A program made the translations under genes and the position numbers. Below are positions 1 through 8,443 of a stretch of DNA of 64,000 nucleotides, piece by piece (within the stretch, counting starts at the first letter, position 1; every line of letters begins with the position of its first letter). This DNA is from Lewinellaceae bacterium (GTDB lineage: Bacteria > Bacteroidota > Bacteroidia > Chitinophagales > Saprospiraceae). The notes under the pieces were generated by a model. That model worked only from the letters and a program-made list of their open reading frames with translations. It was not told the origin of the DNA and searched no databases. Where the stretch lies: positions 1-64,000 of the forward strand of contig JACJYN010000004.1 of the NCBI GenBank assembly GCA_020636095.1, in the 5' to 3' direction.

Positions 1-408
1 CAAAGTGCGATAGATTCGGCCCTGATGCACTCTGGCGACCCTCACCTCACCGCCGAAGTATTCCGCTTGTGGCAGGAAAACGAACTGCTCAATGATACGC
101 TTTTCGTAAAAGGGGTGGATAAGCTCATTAAACTGTTTATCTCCGATATCGGCCTCGTGGAAGCAGAAGGCAATTACATCATTATTCACACAAGGCACAA
201 CAGGTTCGCCGTAAAAATGTCGCTCAGGCAGATTAAACAGCGCTTGTCTATACGGCGTTTTATCCAGGTACACCGAAAGTATCTGGCACAGCTTACGCAT
301 ATTGAAAGCATTAACCTGTCAAACAATGAAGTGGAAGTCGGCGGGCATAAAATCCCCATAGGCGCAAGTTATAAAAGCCAGCTTTTGGAGCGGCTTAACA
401 AGTTATAG
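1..408 (+). CDS. LytTR-domain DNA-binding protein, C-terminal part
   Basis: The frame is open to the left edge, so the true start lies outside the window; the ATG at 25 is probably internal. The last ~100 residues form a LytTR DNA-binding domain: a segment reading VEAEGNYIIIHT, then the VHRKYLAQLTHIESI stretch and the terminal IPIGASYKSQLLERL helix, all typical of LytR/AgrA-type regulators. The upstream part is probably a receiver domain, but it is not visible. It acts as a cytoplasmic transcription regulator that binds direct repeats in promoters. No partner kinase is visible on this side. Family assignment is firm; its regulon is unknown. Confidence 0.85.
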   Translation, partial: QSAIDSALMHSGDPHLTAEVFRLWQENELLNDTLFVKGVDKLIKLFISDIGLVEAEGNYIIIHTRHNRFAVKMSLRQIKQRLSIRRFIQVHRKYLAQLTHIESINLSNNEVEVGGHKIPIGASYKSQLLERLNKL

Positions 409-1011
409 CCGAAGCGATTCTGAAGAAGGCCGACTACCATTCTGAGGGCTTCGGCGTGAACTCAGTCGAACGCTGGAGAGCCAATAGGGGCTTCGCACAC
501 CCCCGAATCGAGTTCGGGGCGTACACAGCCCGAGTAATAGACGGATAGCCAGAAGGCCCCTAGCCGGGTTTGTCACCTTTTTCCCCCTTCTTCACCGGTA
601 ATTCGCTTCACTTGACCCCCACCTCCTTTTAATCCTACCAAATTTGTATATATTGGCAGGCATTAGCCAGTAAACTCCTGAAAATAACTCTCGGGCATCT
701 GTTCTTGCCAGGTGCCTACAACCTCCCGTTTATCAAGGCGGCATCACCAAGCGTATATCCCAAAAGCAAAACTGAAGCCAGGCTGGCATGCAGCCTGTCA
801 TAAGAAGAAATTTACTAACAGGCCGGGTTGGAATGAGGATTCGATTCAAAACGATAAAGCAAACACTGCTGAACAAGTAACAAAGTGCTCCTGGGCGCAG
901 GTTTTCCCACAAACCTGGATTCCCCTTCTATCCCCTTCCGGCTGAAAGCCTGGCTTGGGAGCACAAAACAATTGACGGCAGATGCACAATCTTAAAGAAC
1001 TGGCTATGATC
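409..1011. other. Non-coding stretch between the LytTR gene and the insertion sequence
   Basis: I see no convincing gene in these 600 bases. An imperfect inverted repeat spans 885-964 (arms GTGCTCC...GGAGCAC) and encloses a short hairpin CAGGTTTTCCCACAAACCTG. The rest has scrambled, low-coding-potential sequence like the other repeat-rich gaps in this window. Confidence 0.5.
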
Positions 1012-3073
1012 ATCACGGATTTTCACGTAGAAATGCGCCCCCTAATTTCAGGTGTAAGAAGCACCATCAAAAACGAGGCGTTTTTGAAATAGCCAAGGGT
1101 ACTCAAATTTATAATCGTTCAGTGCCATCAATAACTGCGGCAGGTCCCTTTTCTTTTTCAACGAGACCCTGATATCGTTCATTGAAATAGTAATAGCCCC
1201 GGCATTGTAGATGAAGCGGTCAAAGACCGATTGGTCGGCCAGGTGCTGATACCGGCCCAATTCGAGAGCCAGGAGCCGATATAAGTTGTGAGCCAGAATG
1301 GTCATCACCAGGTCGAAATCGACTTTAATGACCATGGAGGACGAAAGCCGGTTGAGGTGGAAGAAATCAATTTGCTCAGCGATGGATTTTTCGACCAGCC
1401 AGCGCCGACAGTACTTTCTGACTATCTGCTCAAGCGAGATGTCAAAATCGTTGGAGATGATCAATGCCGGTTTTGCCTTGCCGTGCCCGGTGATGACAAC
1501 CTGCCGGATATCCTTGCCATAGCCTTTGAGGAAAATGGTTTGATCAGCTACTTTGAGGGTGCGCTTCCGGTTTCCAGCGGCCTCTACACGCAAGGTTTTC
1601 CAGGCTGAAGCTGGCATCTGCTCAATTTCGCGGATCATGTTTTTGCCGCGCCTGCGGATGGTGATGAACTTGACGTTGCGCTCATCCAAGTGCGCCAGGT
1701 TTTCATAGTTGGTGAAGCGGCTGTCAAAAACCAGATACTTGAGAGCTTTCCCGTTTGGATCGCCGGCACGGTAGAAATCCAGGTACTCCAGGACGGTTTG
1801 GGATTCAGATTCGTGCTGCACGTCGGCGTTGCCGTAATCGATGATGCCCGTGTCGGGGTCATGCGCCAGGACAGCCAGCATGCTAGCCAGGGCTTTGGAG
1901 CGTTTTCCTGACCAGTTGTTTTCCAGATGGCTGTCCTCGCCGCCCCAATACGGAATGGTGGTGAAATCCAGGTTGGCTGTATCGCCGAGCAGGCCGTGTT
2001 CGAGCCAGCGCCGGTGCAGGCTGCGCAGGAAACCCAGGTTCATCTGCGGGGTGACGCGGTGGGAGTAGGAGCTGAACCAGGCTGCCTTGGGCAGCACATT
2101 GAGCCCGGCAAACAGGCCGCTTCCCCGGTCCATGCACCACAAGTCGTCGGCTGAATAACGCCGCACGCTGGACAGCTTCAGAGCCAGGAAGGACAAGATA
2201 GCGGACTGTCGGCTGATCTCCCGCGTCTGGGGATAAGCCGAAGAACGGATCAACTCGTCGATGCCGTACTTGCGTATAATCGGCAAAAAGCACAGCAGCC
2301 CGGCATGTTGGGTGTCAAAATGCTCTTCGGCAGGCTGCCAGGCCTGCGCCTTGGGCGCTTCCAAGCGCACGACGTTTAATTCCTGGCGGCTGGCCCGGGT
2401 TCTGCGAGGCAGCCGGGCAAAGCCTTCGCGGATAAGCAGCTCGTAGACATAGTTGTAGTTGATTTTGTACCCTTTGGCCTGCAGCATAGATGTGATCTCG
2501 GGAGCCGAATAATATTGTTTGCGCAGAGCGATAATGTCCTGCTCTAGTTGGACAGGGCGCTTCTGAGCGGGGCGGCCGTTGGGCCGGGCGGCAAAGAAGT
2601 AATCGGTTTGGGGGTTGGACTTCAAATGCCGCCGAAAATCTCGCGCCAAGCCATACACCGCCGAAACCGTATAGCCGAACCGTTCGGCTACTTCCAAGGC
2701 GGTTTGTTGTTCATAAAAGAAGGCGCGCATGGCTTCGTATTGTTTATGGGCCACCGTAGGGCGGGCGATAAAATATTCATTAGGGTTCATTTAAAACAAA
2801 TTAAGGGCGGTAGTTAATGTCATAGGGTTTTTAAAGATATCTTAAATTTGTAGTTTTACCCATAAAAATCATAAAAACCCCTAAATTTAGGCTTCTCAAA
2901 CCTGTTTTTACGTGGAAACCAGGCTAAACCGGGCAACCAAGGCTGAGAAACGCCCCCTAATCAAACCCTAATTTGTTTTAAAAGCATTAAACACAAATCA
3001 TTGACAATCAATTAACTACAAATTAACACCCTAAGTTTTTTTAGGGTTTGTAGTTCGCGTGAAAATCCGTGAT
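1012..3073 (-). mobile_element. Insertion sequence, about 2.06 kb, IS4/IS1634-like
   Basis: A perfect 16-bp inverted repeat bounds the transposase gene: ATCACGGATTTTCACG at 1012-1027 and its reverse complement at 3058-3073. The single transposase (1048-2790, minus) nearly reaches the left end. About 270 bp of AT-rich, hairpin-rich DNA separate its start from the right end, which is long for this class. The string CGCCCCCTAAT occurs near both ends in the same orientation (about 1036 and 2952), so the right end may contain a rearranged or nested copy. No target-site duplication is clear; TATG on either side is the best candidate but would require three extra bases on the left. Confidence 0.7.
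1048..2790 (-). CDS. DDE transposase, IS4/IS1634 type
   Basis: The 580-aa product starts with a helix-turn-helix-like region (residues ~15-55: ALEVAERFGYTVSAVYGLAR) and a second HTH-like block (~85-125). It continues as a DDE catalytic core: LDFTTIPYWG (first Asp), YLVFDSRFTNYENL (second Asp) and RKYCRRWLVEKSIAEQ, which fits the Y-(2)-R-(3)-E signature of IS4-like enzymes. Length fits the IS1634 group. It cuts and pastes the element bounded by the 16-bp repeats at 1012 and 3058. The frame is intact, so the element may still be active. The exact IS family needs an ISfinder comparison. Confidence 0.9.
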   Translation of the reverse strand: MNPNEYFIARPTVAHKQYEAMRAFFYEQQTALEVAERFGYTVSAVYGLARDFRRHLKSNPQTDYFFAARPNGRPAQKRPVQLEQDIIALRKQYYSAPEITSMLQAKGYKINYNYVYELLIREGFARLPRRTRASRQELNVVRLEAPKAQAWQPAEEHFDTQHAGLLCFLPIIRKYGIDELIRSSAYPQTREISRQSAILSFLALKLSSVRRYSADDLWCMDRGSGLFAGLNVLPKAAWFSSYSHRVTPQMNLGFLRSLHRRWLEHGLLGDTANLDFTTIPYWGGEDSHLENNWSGKRSKALASMLAVLAHDPDTGIIDYGNADVQHESESQTVLEYLDFYRAGDPNGKALKYLVFDSRFTNYENLAHLDERNVKFITIRRRGKNMIREIEQMPASAWKTLRVEAAGNRKRTLKVADQTIFLKGYGKDIRQVVITGHGKAKPALIISNDFDISLEQIVRKYCRRWLVEKSIAEQIDFFHLNRLSSSMVIKVDFDLVMTILAHNLYRLLALELGRYQHLADQSVFDRFIYNAGAITISMNDIRVSLKKKRDLPQLLMALNDYKFEYPWLFQKRLVFDGASYT

Positions 3074-3214
3074 TATGGAAAAGTACAAGATGAATCCGAA
3101 ATCAAAGCTGCCATGGAGCAGGTTAAAATCGTTGACCTTAACCGGTGGTCCGAAGAAAATTTACCGCTTTCTACAAAAGCACAAAGGCGCAGGCTGTTCA
3201 AAAACACCGGGTAG
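3071..3214 (+). pseudogene. C-terminal remnant of an interrupted gene at the IS right flank
   Basis: Immediately outside the right terminal repeat an open frame reads DYGKVQDESEIKAAMEQV and ends NTG at TAG 3212-3214. The composition (charged, helical, RRR near the end) looks like genuine protein rather than chance. It has no start of its own, which suggests that the insertion cut off the 5' part. The matching N-terminal half is not obvious on the left flank, where MHNLKELAM at 983 is in a different reconstructed frame. Function not recognised. Confidence 0.35.
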
Positions 3215-3510
3215 TTTTTTTCTAAATACCCACATATTTTGAACAGCCTACCTCAAAGGTTTCAATTCCACTAAGAAATAAAAGTAACCTTCCCCGCCTT
3301 TTTCCGTATACTTTACAGAAAAAGAAGCAGTTAGCGGGCGGGTGATTGTTGGATTGTTGAATGGCTGAATGGCTGAATGGCTATGTCCTTAGACTGTCCT
3401 TAAGCATCTATAGCTACAAACGGCCCGAAGGGCCTCAGCATCCTTTTGGGCCCGAAGGGCTCAAAAAAGCATCAATAGCATCTGAAAACAGGAAAATTAA
3501 TCTCTACCCC
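3215..3510. other. Intergenic stretch with a short tandem repeat
   Basis: No gene is seen. Positions about 3357-3381 carry three copies of an 8-bp unit GAATGGCT, and a GGCCCGAAGGGCC-type hairpin lies near 3421-3460. The sequence leads into the sensor-kinase start at 3511. A plus-strand frame runs through it from 3361 but lacks family character before the signal peptide at 3511. Confidence 0.5.
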
Positions 3511-6500
3511 ATGAGGCGCCTAATTTCCATATTATTGTTAATCCTCACCTACCTTTCTCTCCCTGCCCAGCGCAACCCCCAGCCCCACTTCCGAAACTAC
3601 TCCACCCAGCACGGCCTGCCCAGCCCCGAGGTGTACTGCGCCTTCCAGGACAGCCGCGGCTATCTATGGTTCGGCACCGACAACGGCGCAGCCCGCTTCG
3701 ACGGCTATGCCTTCCGCACCTACGATGCACGGGACGGCCTTACCAGCAATGTGGTGTTCAACATTCACGAGGATGTCAAGGGGCGCATCTGGTTCGGGAC
3801 GATGACGGGGGAGGCTTTTATCCTGGAGAGGGATACCATTGTGCCGTATCGATATAATCACTTGGTGCAGAGGCATCAAAAGCAATTCAATACGGCTAAA
3901 CTGAAATATCTGGACCAAGATGAAACGGCTTATTTCGAACTGGTAAGTTTGGGAATATTGCAGATAGATGCCCGGGGAAGAGATAGCCTTATTACCAGCA
4001 CACGGCCTCTCTCCAGATTGGCTGTAGATATAAATGGGACCACCAGGTTCCTGCGAACCTATATAGGGAGGTTTAATGAAAAGGATTTTGGAGGTTGGCT
4101 GGATTATGAAAATAAACACCGCCTTGTACAAGTAGAATTCGCTTTCCAGAAAGGAAGGGTTCAGATAGAGCTACCTCATAATATTGGATTCTGTGAATAC
4201 GCCTGGGATGTTCAGAAGTTCTCAAGCGGGCATTACCTGGTGGTTTCGTGTGGCCAATTGTTTTGTCTGAAAGAGGGGGAACTATTGTGGGCTGTACCCT
4301 TTTCCGGACAAACGGCTGAAATTATTGAAGACGCATCCCAGGCAATATGGTTTTGCCTGCTCTTTGGGAAAGGGCTGAGGCGATATCGTGATCTGGATGC
4401 TTTACGAAATGGAGAATATGACCTTTTCCTGGATGGCCTATCTATCAGCAATATTTATCAAGGCCTAAAAGGCCTGGACTTTGGACGTAAGTCGGAAGTG
4501 CGAAGTCGGAAATCGGAATACGGCACTAAATAGGCGTTTGACGCTAATTTTCCGCCTTCCGATTTCCGATTTCCGCCTTCACCGTTGGACCGTCCAAAGT
4601 CTAGTAAAAGGCAGCCTGTGGGTAACCACGTTGGAGGAAGGTGTTTTTTATTGCCATGATTTCGAGTTTTTGACCTATGACTCCCGCTTCGGGTTTTCAG
4701 AAGACCTCGTAAATGCCGTAGCATTCAAAAACAATGAAGAGTTATTTGCAGGTTGCGGAAATGGTGATATTTTTCAGGTCAGCCTGGAAAAAGGACAGAT
4801 TACAAACTTAATGGTCAATCCGAATGAATATAACAATCGCGAACTGCTTTACCATCCCGAAGCCAATGCTTTATGGAGCAACGCGGTTTACTGGAAGAAT
4901 GGGAGGTGGCGTTTCGTTGAAGGCAGGAACGCCATAGGTGAAATAGTAAAGTTCTATTCATCCAAACTTGAAAAATTGCACATCAATTCTTTTGGAGAAT
5001 TGCTTGGTTGCAACTACTCTGGTTTTTGGGTAATAGATATTCAAGCTGATTCTGTAAAATTTAACCCGAAAGGCCACAACCTCCACGAACGCACCTTCGC
5101 CCTCCACACCGACCGCCAACAACGCCTATGGGTAGGCAACGCCCGCGGCCTCTTCGAGTTTAAAGACAGTACCCTGGTATCTCCCGGCATCGCCCACCCC
5201 GCTTTCCACAACCGCGTAGAAGACATCGACGAACTCCCCGATGGAGCACTCGTCTTCGGCACCAAAGGCTGGGGCGTCATACGCTGGAAAGGCGAAGACA
5301 TCCTGCAGGCCACCACCGACGACGGCCTCACCGCCAATATGATCGAAGACGTGCACGTGGATGAAAACGGCATCCTCTGGGTAGGCACGCTGAATGGGCT
5401 GAATAAGGTCACTTTTGATTCTGTCGGCCGTCCCACCGTCCGCCGTTTTACGGTAGCCAACGGCTTGCCTTCCAACGAGATTTACAAGGTCAAATCCTAC
5501 GCCGGTCAGGTATGGCTGTGCACCGCTGGCGGGCTGGTCCGATTTCATGAGTCGGAGGTGGATACGGAAGCCCCGGCGCCTCGCATCCAATATCTGAAAG
5601 TCAACGGGGAAAATATACTGCTTGCCGCCGGGCAGGAACTTAACCACCAACAAAACAGCCTGGAATTCCACTTCCTGGCCATCAACTACCGGCAGAATGG
5701 GCGCATTCCCTACCGCTACCGGCTAAATGAAGCGGCAGACTGGCAGTACACCGAAAACCTCACCGTCAACTACCCCCAGCTACCGCCGGGCGATTACCAC
5801 TTCGAGGTGCAGGCGCAAAACCAGGACGGATACTGGAGCCCCAGCACCACTCACGCCTTCACCATCCTGCCGCCCTGGTGGCAGACGTGGTGGGCGCGCA
5901 GCCTGGCGGGCGGGTTGCTGCTGTCCGGCCTGTTCTACTACCAGCGGCAGTCGGTGGCCAGGGTGAAAAGGGAGGCGGCCATCCAGCAGCAGGTCACCGA
6001 GCTGGAGCGCGCGGCCCTGCAGGCGCAGATGAACCCGCACTTCATCTTCAACTGCCTGAATTCCATCCAGAACTTCATTCTGCAGAACGACCGCAAGCGG
6101 GCGGTGGAGTACCTGTCGCGCTTCGCCCAGCTGGTGCGCCACAACCTGAATGCCTCGGTGCAGGGCAAGGTCTCCCTGGCCGAAGAGCTGCGGCTGCTCG
6201 ACAACTACCTCGCCCTGGAGCAGGAGCGGTTTGAGCATCGCTTTGAATATAGCCTGGAGGTGGAGGAGGGGCTGGATCAGGAAGCAATCGCCTTTCCGCC
6301 CATGCTGATCCAGCCGTATGTGGAGAATGCAGTCATCCACGGCCTGGCGAAGAAGGAGGGCAAGGGAAAAGTAACCGTCCATTTCCAGCAGGCGGACGGC
6401 GGCCTGGCGGTGACAATCCGGGACAACGGCGTGGGGTATCGCCCAGGCGCCGACGGGGAGCACAGCCCCCGCCACCGCTCGGTGGGCATGACGGTGACGC

Positions 6501-6622
6501 AGAAGCGGCTGGAGTTGCTGGGGAGCAAGGGGGAGGAGGTGGTGCGGATTTCGGCATTGGAAGGAGAGGAATCGGGGACGGAAGTTAGGATTTTGATTGG
6601 AATAAATACTGGAAGGACATAG
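3511..6622 (+). pseudogene. LytS-type sensor histidine kinase with propeller domain, frame broken by a miniature insertion
   Basis: The start at 3511 gives a signal peptide (MRRLISILLLILTYLSLPAQ). Two-component-regulator propeller repeats follow (DSRGYLWFGTDNGAARF, DENGILWVGTLNGL), then a Y_Y_Y-like domain, one membrane helix (~WWARSLAGGLLLSGLFYY), a LytS-type His_kinase domain with NPHFIFNCLNSIQ (His near residue 797 of the repaired protein) and an ATPase end (IQPYVENAVIHG, RDNGVGY). The first frame stops at 4533 and the second runs from 4481 to 6622. The shift is caused by the element at 4474-4604 plus its 8-bp duplication (139 bp in all). Removing it restores one 990-residue frame reading NIYQGLKGSLWVTTLEEG, a perfect propeller repeat. 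The cognate regulator is at 6863. A TTG at 4481 could still start a shortened kinase without the signal peptide. Confidence 0.85.
4474..4604. mobile_element. 131-bp miniature inverted-repeat element inside the sensor-kinase gene
   Basis: The ends are CTGGACTTTGGACG (4474-4487) and CGTCCAAAGTCTAG (4591-4604), inverted repeats with 13 of 14 matches. The 8-bp sequence TAAAAGGC sits directly outside both ends (4466-4473 and 4605-4612), as expected for a target-site duplication. The interior is itself palindromic and built of heptad-like units (AGTCGGAA, TTCCGATTTCCG). It encodes no protein, so it would have moved with a transposase supplied in trans. Confidence 0.85.
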
Positions 6623-6640
6623 TGCCTTTCTGATGATATT

Positions 6641-6726
6641 ATCCACCCCCCGGCCCCCGCCAGCGGGGGAGAACCTACTTTCTATCGGAGATAATGTCCC
6701 CCGCTGGCGGGGGTTAGGGGGTGGAT
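6641..6726. repeat. GC-rich inverted repeat downstream of the sensor kinase
   Basis: The arms ATCCACCCCCC...CCCGCCAGCGGGGGA (from 6641) and TCCCCCGCTGGCGGGGG...GGGTGGAT (to 6726) are near-perfect reverse complements with a loop of about 25 bp. It lies between the kinase stop and the regulator gene. It could end transcription or be a REP-like palindrome; there is no T-run for a classical terminator. Confidence 0.6.
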
Positions 6727-6744
6727 CAAATTCGCCCTAATGCT

Positions 6745-6856
6745 GAGGTGACGCTTTCCCGCCAGGCACTGTTCTGGAAAAAAGTGTCGCCTCCCGATCG
6801 AAGGCGACACCTTTTGCATTACGATACCTTTTGGGGAAGGCGTCACCTTAAAACAA
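6745..6856. repeat. Nested inverted repeats upstream of the LytR-type regulator
   Basis: An outer pair (GAGGTGACGCTTTCCC at 6745-6760; GGGAAGGCGTCACCTT near 6834-6849) encloses an inner pair (AAAGTGTCGCCT from 6781; AGGCGACACCTTTT to about 6815). Together they make a cruciform-like structure ending a few bases before the ATG at 6863. It may be a mobile palindrome or part of the 5' leader. Confidence 0.55.
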
Positions 6857-6862
6857 AAAAAC

Positions 6863-7615
6863 ATGACTCAACTGTCCGCCATCATCATCGACGACGAACA
6901 ACACGCCCGCCAGGGCCTCGCCACTCTCCTGGAGCTCTACTGCCCCCAGGTGCAGGCCGCCGGCGACGCCAATACCATCGATAAGGGCATTGCCCTGATC
7001 CGCCAATGGGCGCCCGATGTAGTCTTCCTGGATATACAGATCGGCGAGCAGAACGGCTTCCAGTTGCTCGACCAGCTGAAGCAAACCGATTTTCAGCTCA
7101 TCTTCACCACCGCCTACAGCGAATTTGCCATCAAAGCCTTTCGTTACCACGCCGTTGATTATCTGCTGAAGCCCATCCAGCCTCAGCAATTGATCGCTGC
7201 GGTGGAAAAAGCCGGCAAGTCCAGCCGCACCGGGAAGCTGGAGCGGCAGTTGGGGGAATTGTTGCATACCTTGAAATCCGGGAAGCAGGAGAAGGTCGTC
7301 GTGCCCACCATGGAGGGGTTACATTACCTTTCGGTAGACAACATCGTGCATGTGGCGGGCAGCGCCAACTACTCCACCTTCCACCTCGACAGTGGCGAAA
7401 AGGTCATGGCCTCCAAGAACTTGAAATACTACGAGGAACTATTGCCGGAGGATGTGTTTTTCCGGGCCCACCAGTCCCACCTGGTCAATATCCGGTACAT
7501 CAAACAGATCAGAACGGTGGAGGGGAATACGATAGAGATGGAGGACGGCGCAGGCATCCCGCTGGCGAAGGCACGGAAGGGGGCGTTGATGGAGCGGTTG
7601 AAGGGGAGGCGGTGA
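6863..7615 (+). CDS. LytR/AlgR-family response regulator
   Basis: The 250-aa cytoplasmic transcription regulator has a receiver domain (residues 5-120) with the acidic pair D10/D11, phospho-acceptor D57 in VVFLDIQI, T82/T83 and K103 in LLKPI. A LytTR DNA-binding domain fills residues ~145-250 (HVAGSANYSTFHLDSGEKVM, FRAHQSHLVNIRYI). It directly follows the LytS-type kinase, so it is its natural phosphorelay partner. If the kinase is dead, this regulator may be orphaned or answer to another kinase. It converges with the PIN gene, leaving only 13 bp between stops. Confidence 0.93.
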   Translation: MTQLSAIIIDDEQHARQGLATLLELYCPQVQAAGDANTIDKGIALIRQWAPDVVFLDIQIGEQNGFQLLDQLKQTDFQLIFTTAYSEFAIKAFRYHAVDYLLKPIQPQQLIAAVEKAGKSSRTGKLERQLGELLHTLKSGKQEKVVVPTMEGLHYLSVDNIVHVAGSANYSTFHLDSGEKVMASKNLKYYEELLPEDVFFRAHQSHLVNIRYIKQIRTVEGNTIEMEDGAGIPLAKARKGALMERLKGRR

Positions 7616-7628
7616 CAAATGTGCCCGA

Positions 7629-8060
7629 TCACTTTTTCTTCAAATTCTTTCTTAATATCTTCAGGTAACTCTCCGGTGTATGAATGGCCAAGCTGCTTTT
7701 CGAATAGTCTTTAATATTTCTGGTGACTATAACTTTCGCTCCTCCTGACAGTGCACAATAATTTTGAAGCGCATCTTCAAAGTCTTGAATCTCCGATATC
7801 AAGGCTTGTCTCACTATCTTGCCGTCGACGGGCAGAATAGTTGTTATTTTCTCCAATTGCTCCAACAAGCCTATTGTTTTTTTTCTCCCTTCCAGCTTCC
7901 TTACGATATAGAAAACATTACTGAAGCTTAATGAAGACACATATCCCTTTATCTTGCCTAGTTCTGAATAGCTGAATATTTCTGCAGCTTTCTCTGAGTA
8001 GGGTTTCCGGTCTATTAAAAAATCGATGATCACATCTGTATCTATAAATACTTGCTCCAT
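7629..8060 (-). CDS. PIN-domain toxin (VapC-like RNase)
   Basis: The 143-aa PIN fold opens MEQVFIDTDVIIDFL, giving the first catalytic aspartates (D7/D9). D93-D96 lie in EIQDFEDALQ, and the last acidic position lies in RNIKDY (D118). Such proteins are Mg-dependent endoribonucleases that cut tRNA or mRNA when not bound by their antitoxin. It follows the antitoxin gene by 4 bp on the same strand, the usual order of type II systems. The pair is AT-richer than its neighbours, which fits horizontal acquisition. The RNA target cannot be told from sequence. Confidence 0.88.
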   Translation of the reverse strand: MEQVFIDTDVIIDFLIDRKPYSEKAAEIFSYSELGKIKGYVSSLSFSNVFYIVRKLEGRKKTIGLLEQLEKITTILPVDGKIVRQALISEIQDFEDALQNYCALSGGAKVIVTRNIKDYSKSSLAIHTPESYLKILRKNLKKK

Positions 8061-8064
8061 CCCA

Positions 8065-8328
8065 CTAATCTTTAAGATATTTTTTTATCAGTTCTTGTTC
8101 CAGTACCTCTTTGTAATCAAAATCCTCTTCCTCAACCTTTACTGACCCCTTCAAGGATTTGACTATTGGAGAATACTCAAATTCATCATTCGCCAGAGAT
8201 GGAGGCTCGATCAACAATTTCAGGTAATCTTCTATCAGGTTGGATAGGCTCCTGCCCTGTTTCTTGGCATATTTCTTCGCCTCTTCAATTACCTGTTTAT
8301 CTACAGTTAATGTTAATTTGGTCGACAT
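8065..8328 (-). CDS. DUF6364-type antitoxin
   Basis: The 87-aa protein begins STKLTLTVDKQVIEEAKKYA, followed by KKQGRSLSNLIEDYLKLL. This is a beta-strand plus two helices, the ribbon-helix-helix layout of DUF6364/VapB-like antitoxins. The acidic C-terminal tail (VKVEEEDFDYKEVLEQEL) would wrap and block the toxin. It is first in the operon with the PIN toxin and is expected to repress its own promoter; an operator-like palindrome lies just upstream (8331-8367). Confidence 0.85.
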   Translation of the reverse strand: MSTKLTLTVDKQVIEEAKKYAKKQGRSLSNLIEDYLKLLIEPPSLANDEFEYSPIVKSLKGSVKVEEEDFDYKEVLEQELIKKYLKD

Positions 8329-8330
8329 GG

Positions 8331-8367
8331 ATACACGTGTTTAATGATAAAACAATATACGTGTATT
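8331..8367 (-). promoter_or_regulatory. Probable autoregulatory operator of the toxin-antitoxin pair
   Basis: Two related palindromic blocks, ATACACGTGT (8331-8340) and AATATACGTGTATT (8354-8367), lie directly before the antitoxin start codon, spaced about two DNA turns apart centre to centre. Paired ACGTG half-sites suit binding by a ribbon-helix-helix antitoxin dimer pair. The motif is visible; its role is inferred. Confidence 0.5.
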
Positions 8368-8443
8368 ATTGGTCTAAGTCAATACTTCCTCCATTTTTGA
8401 GGAATCACATCCTAGGCATCCTGTAAAACCTGTTCCGTCTATC

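Noticed and set aside
712..945. 77-residue plus-strand frame before the IS
   Set aside because: No family features and odd composition; it sits in the repeat-rich gap and overlaps an inverted repeat. Most likely chance.
3361..3510. N-terminal extension of the sensor kinase
   Set aside because: The frame is open but encodes tandem-repeat DNA; the signal peptide begins at 3511, and extension would bury it.
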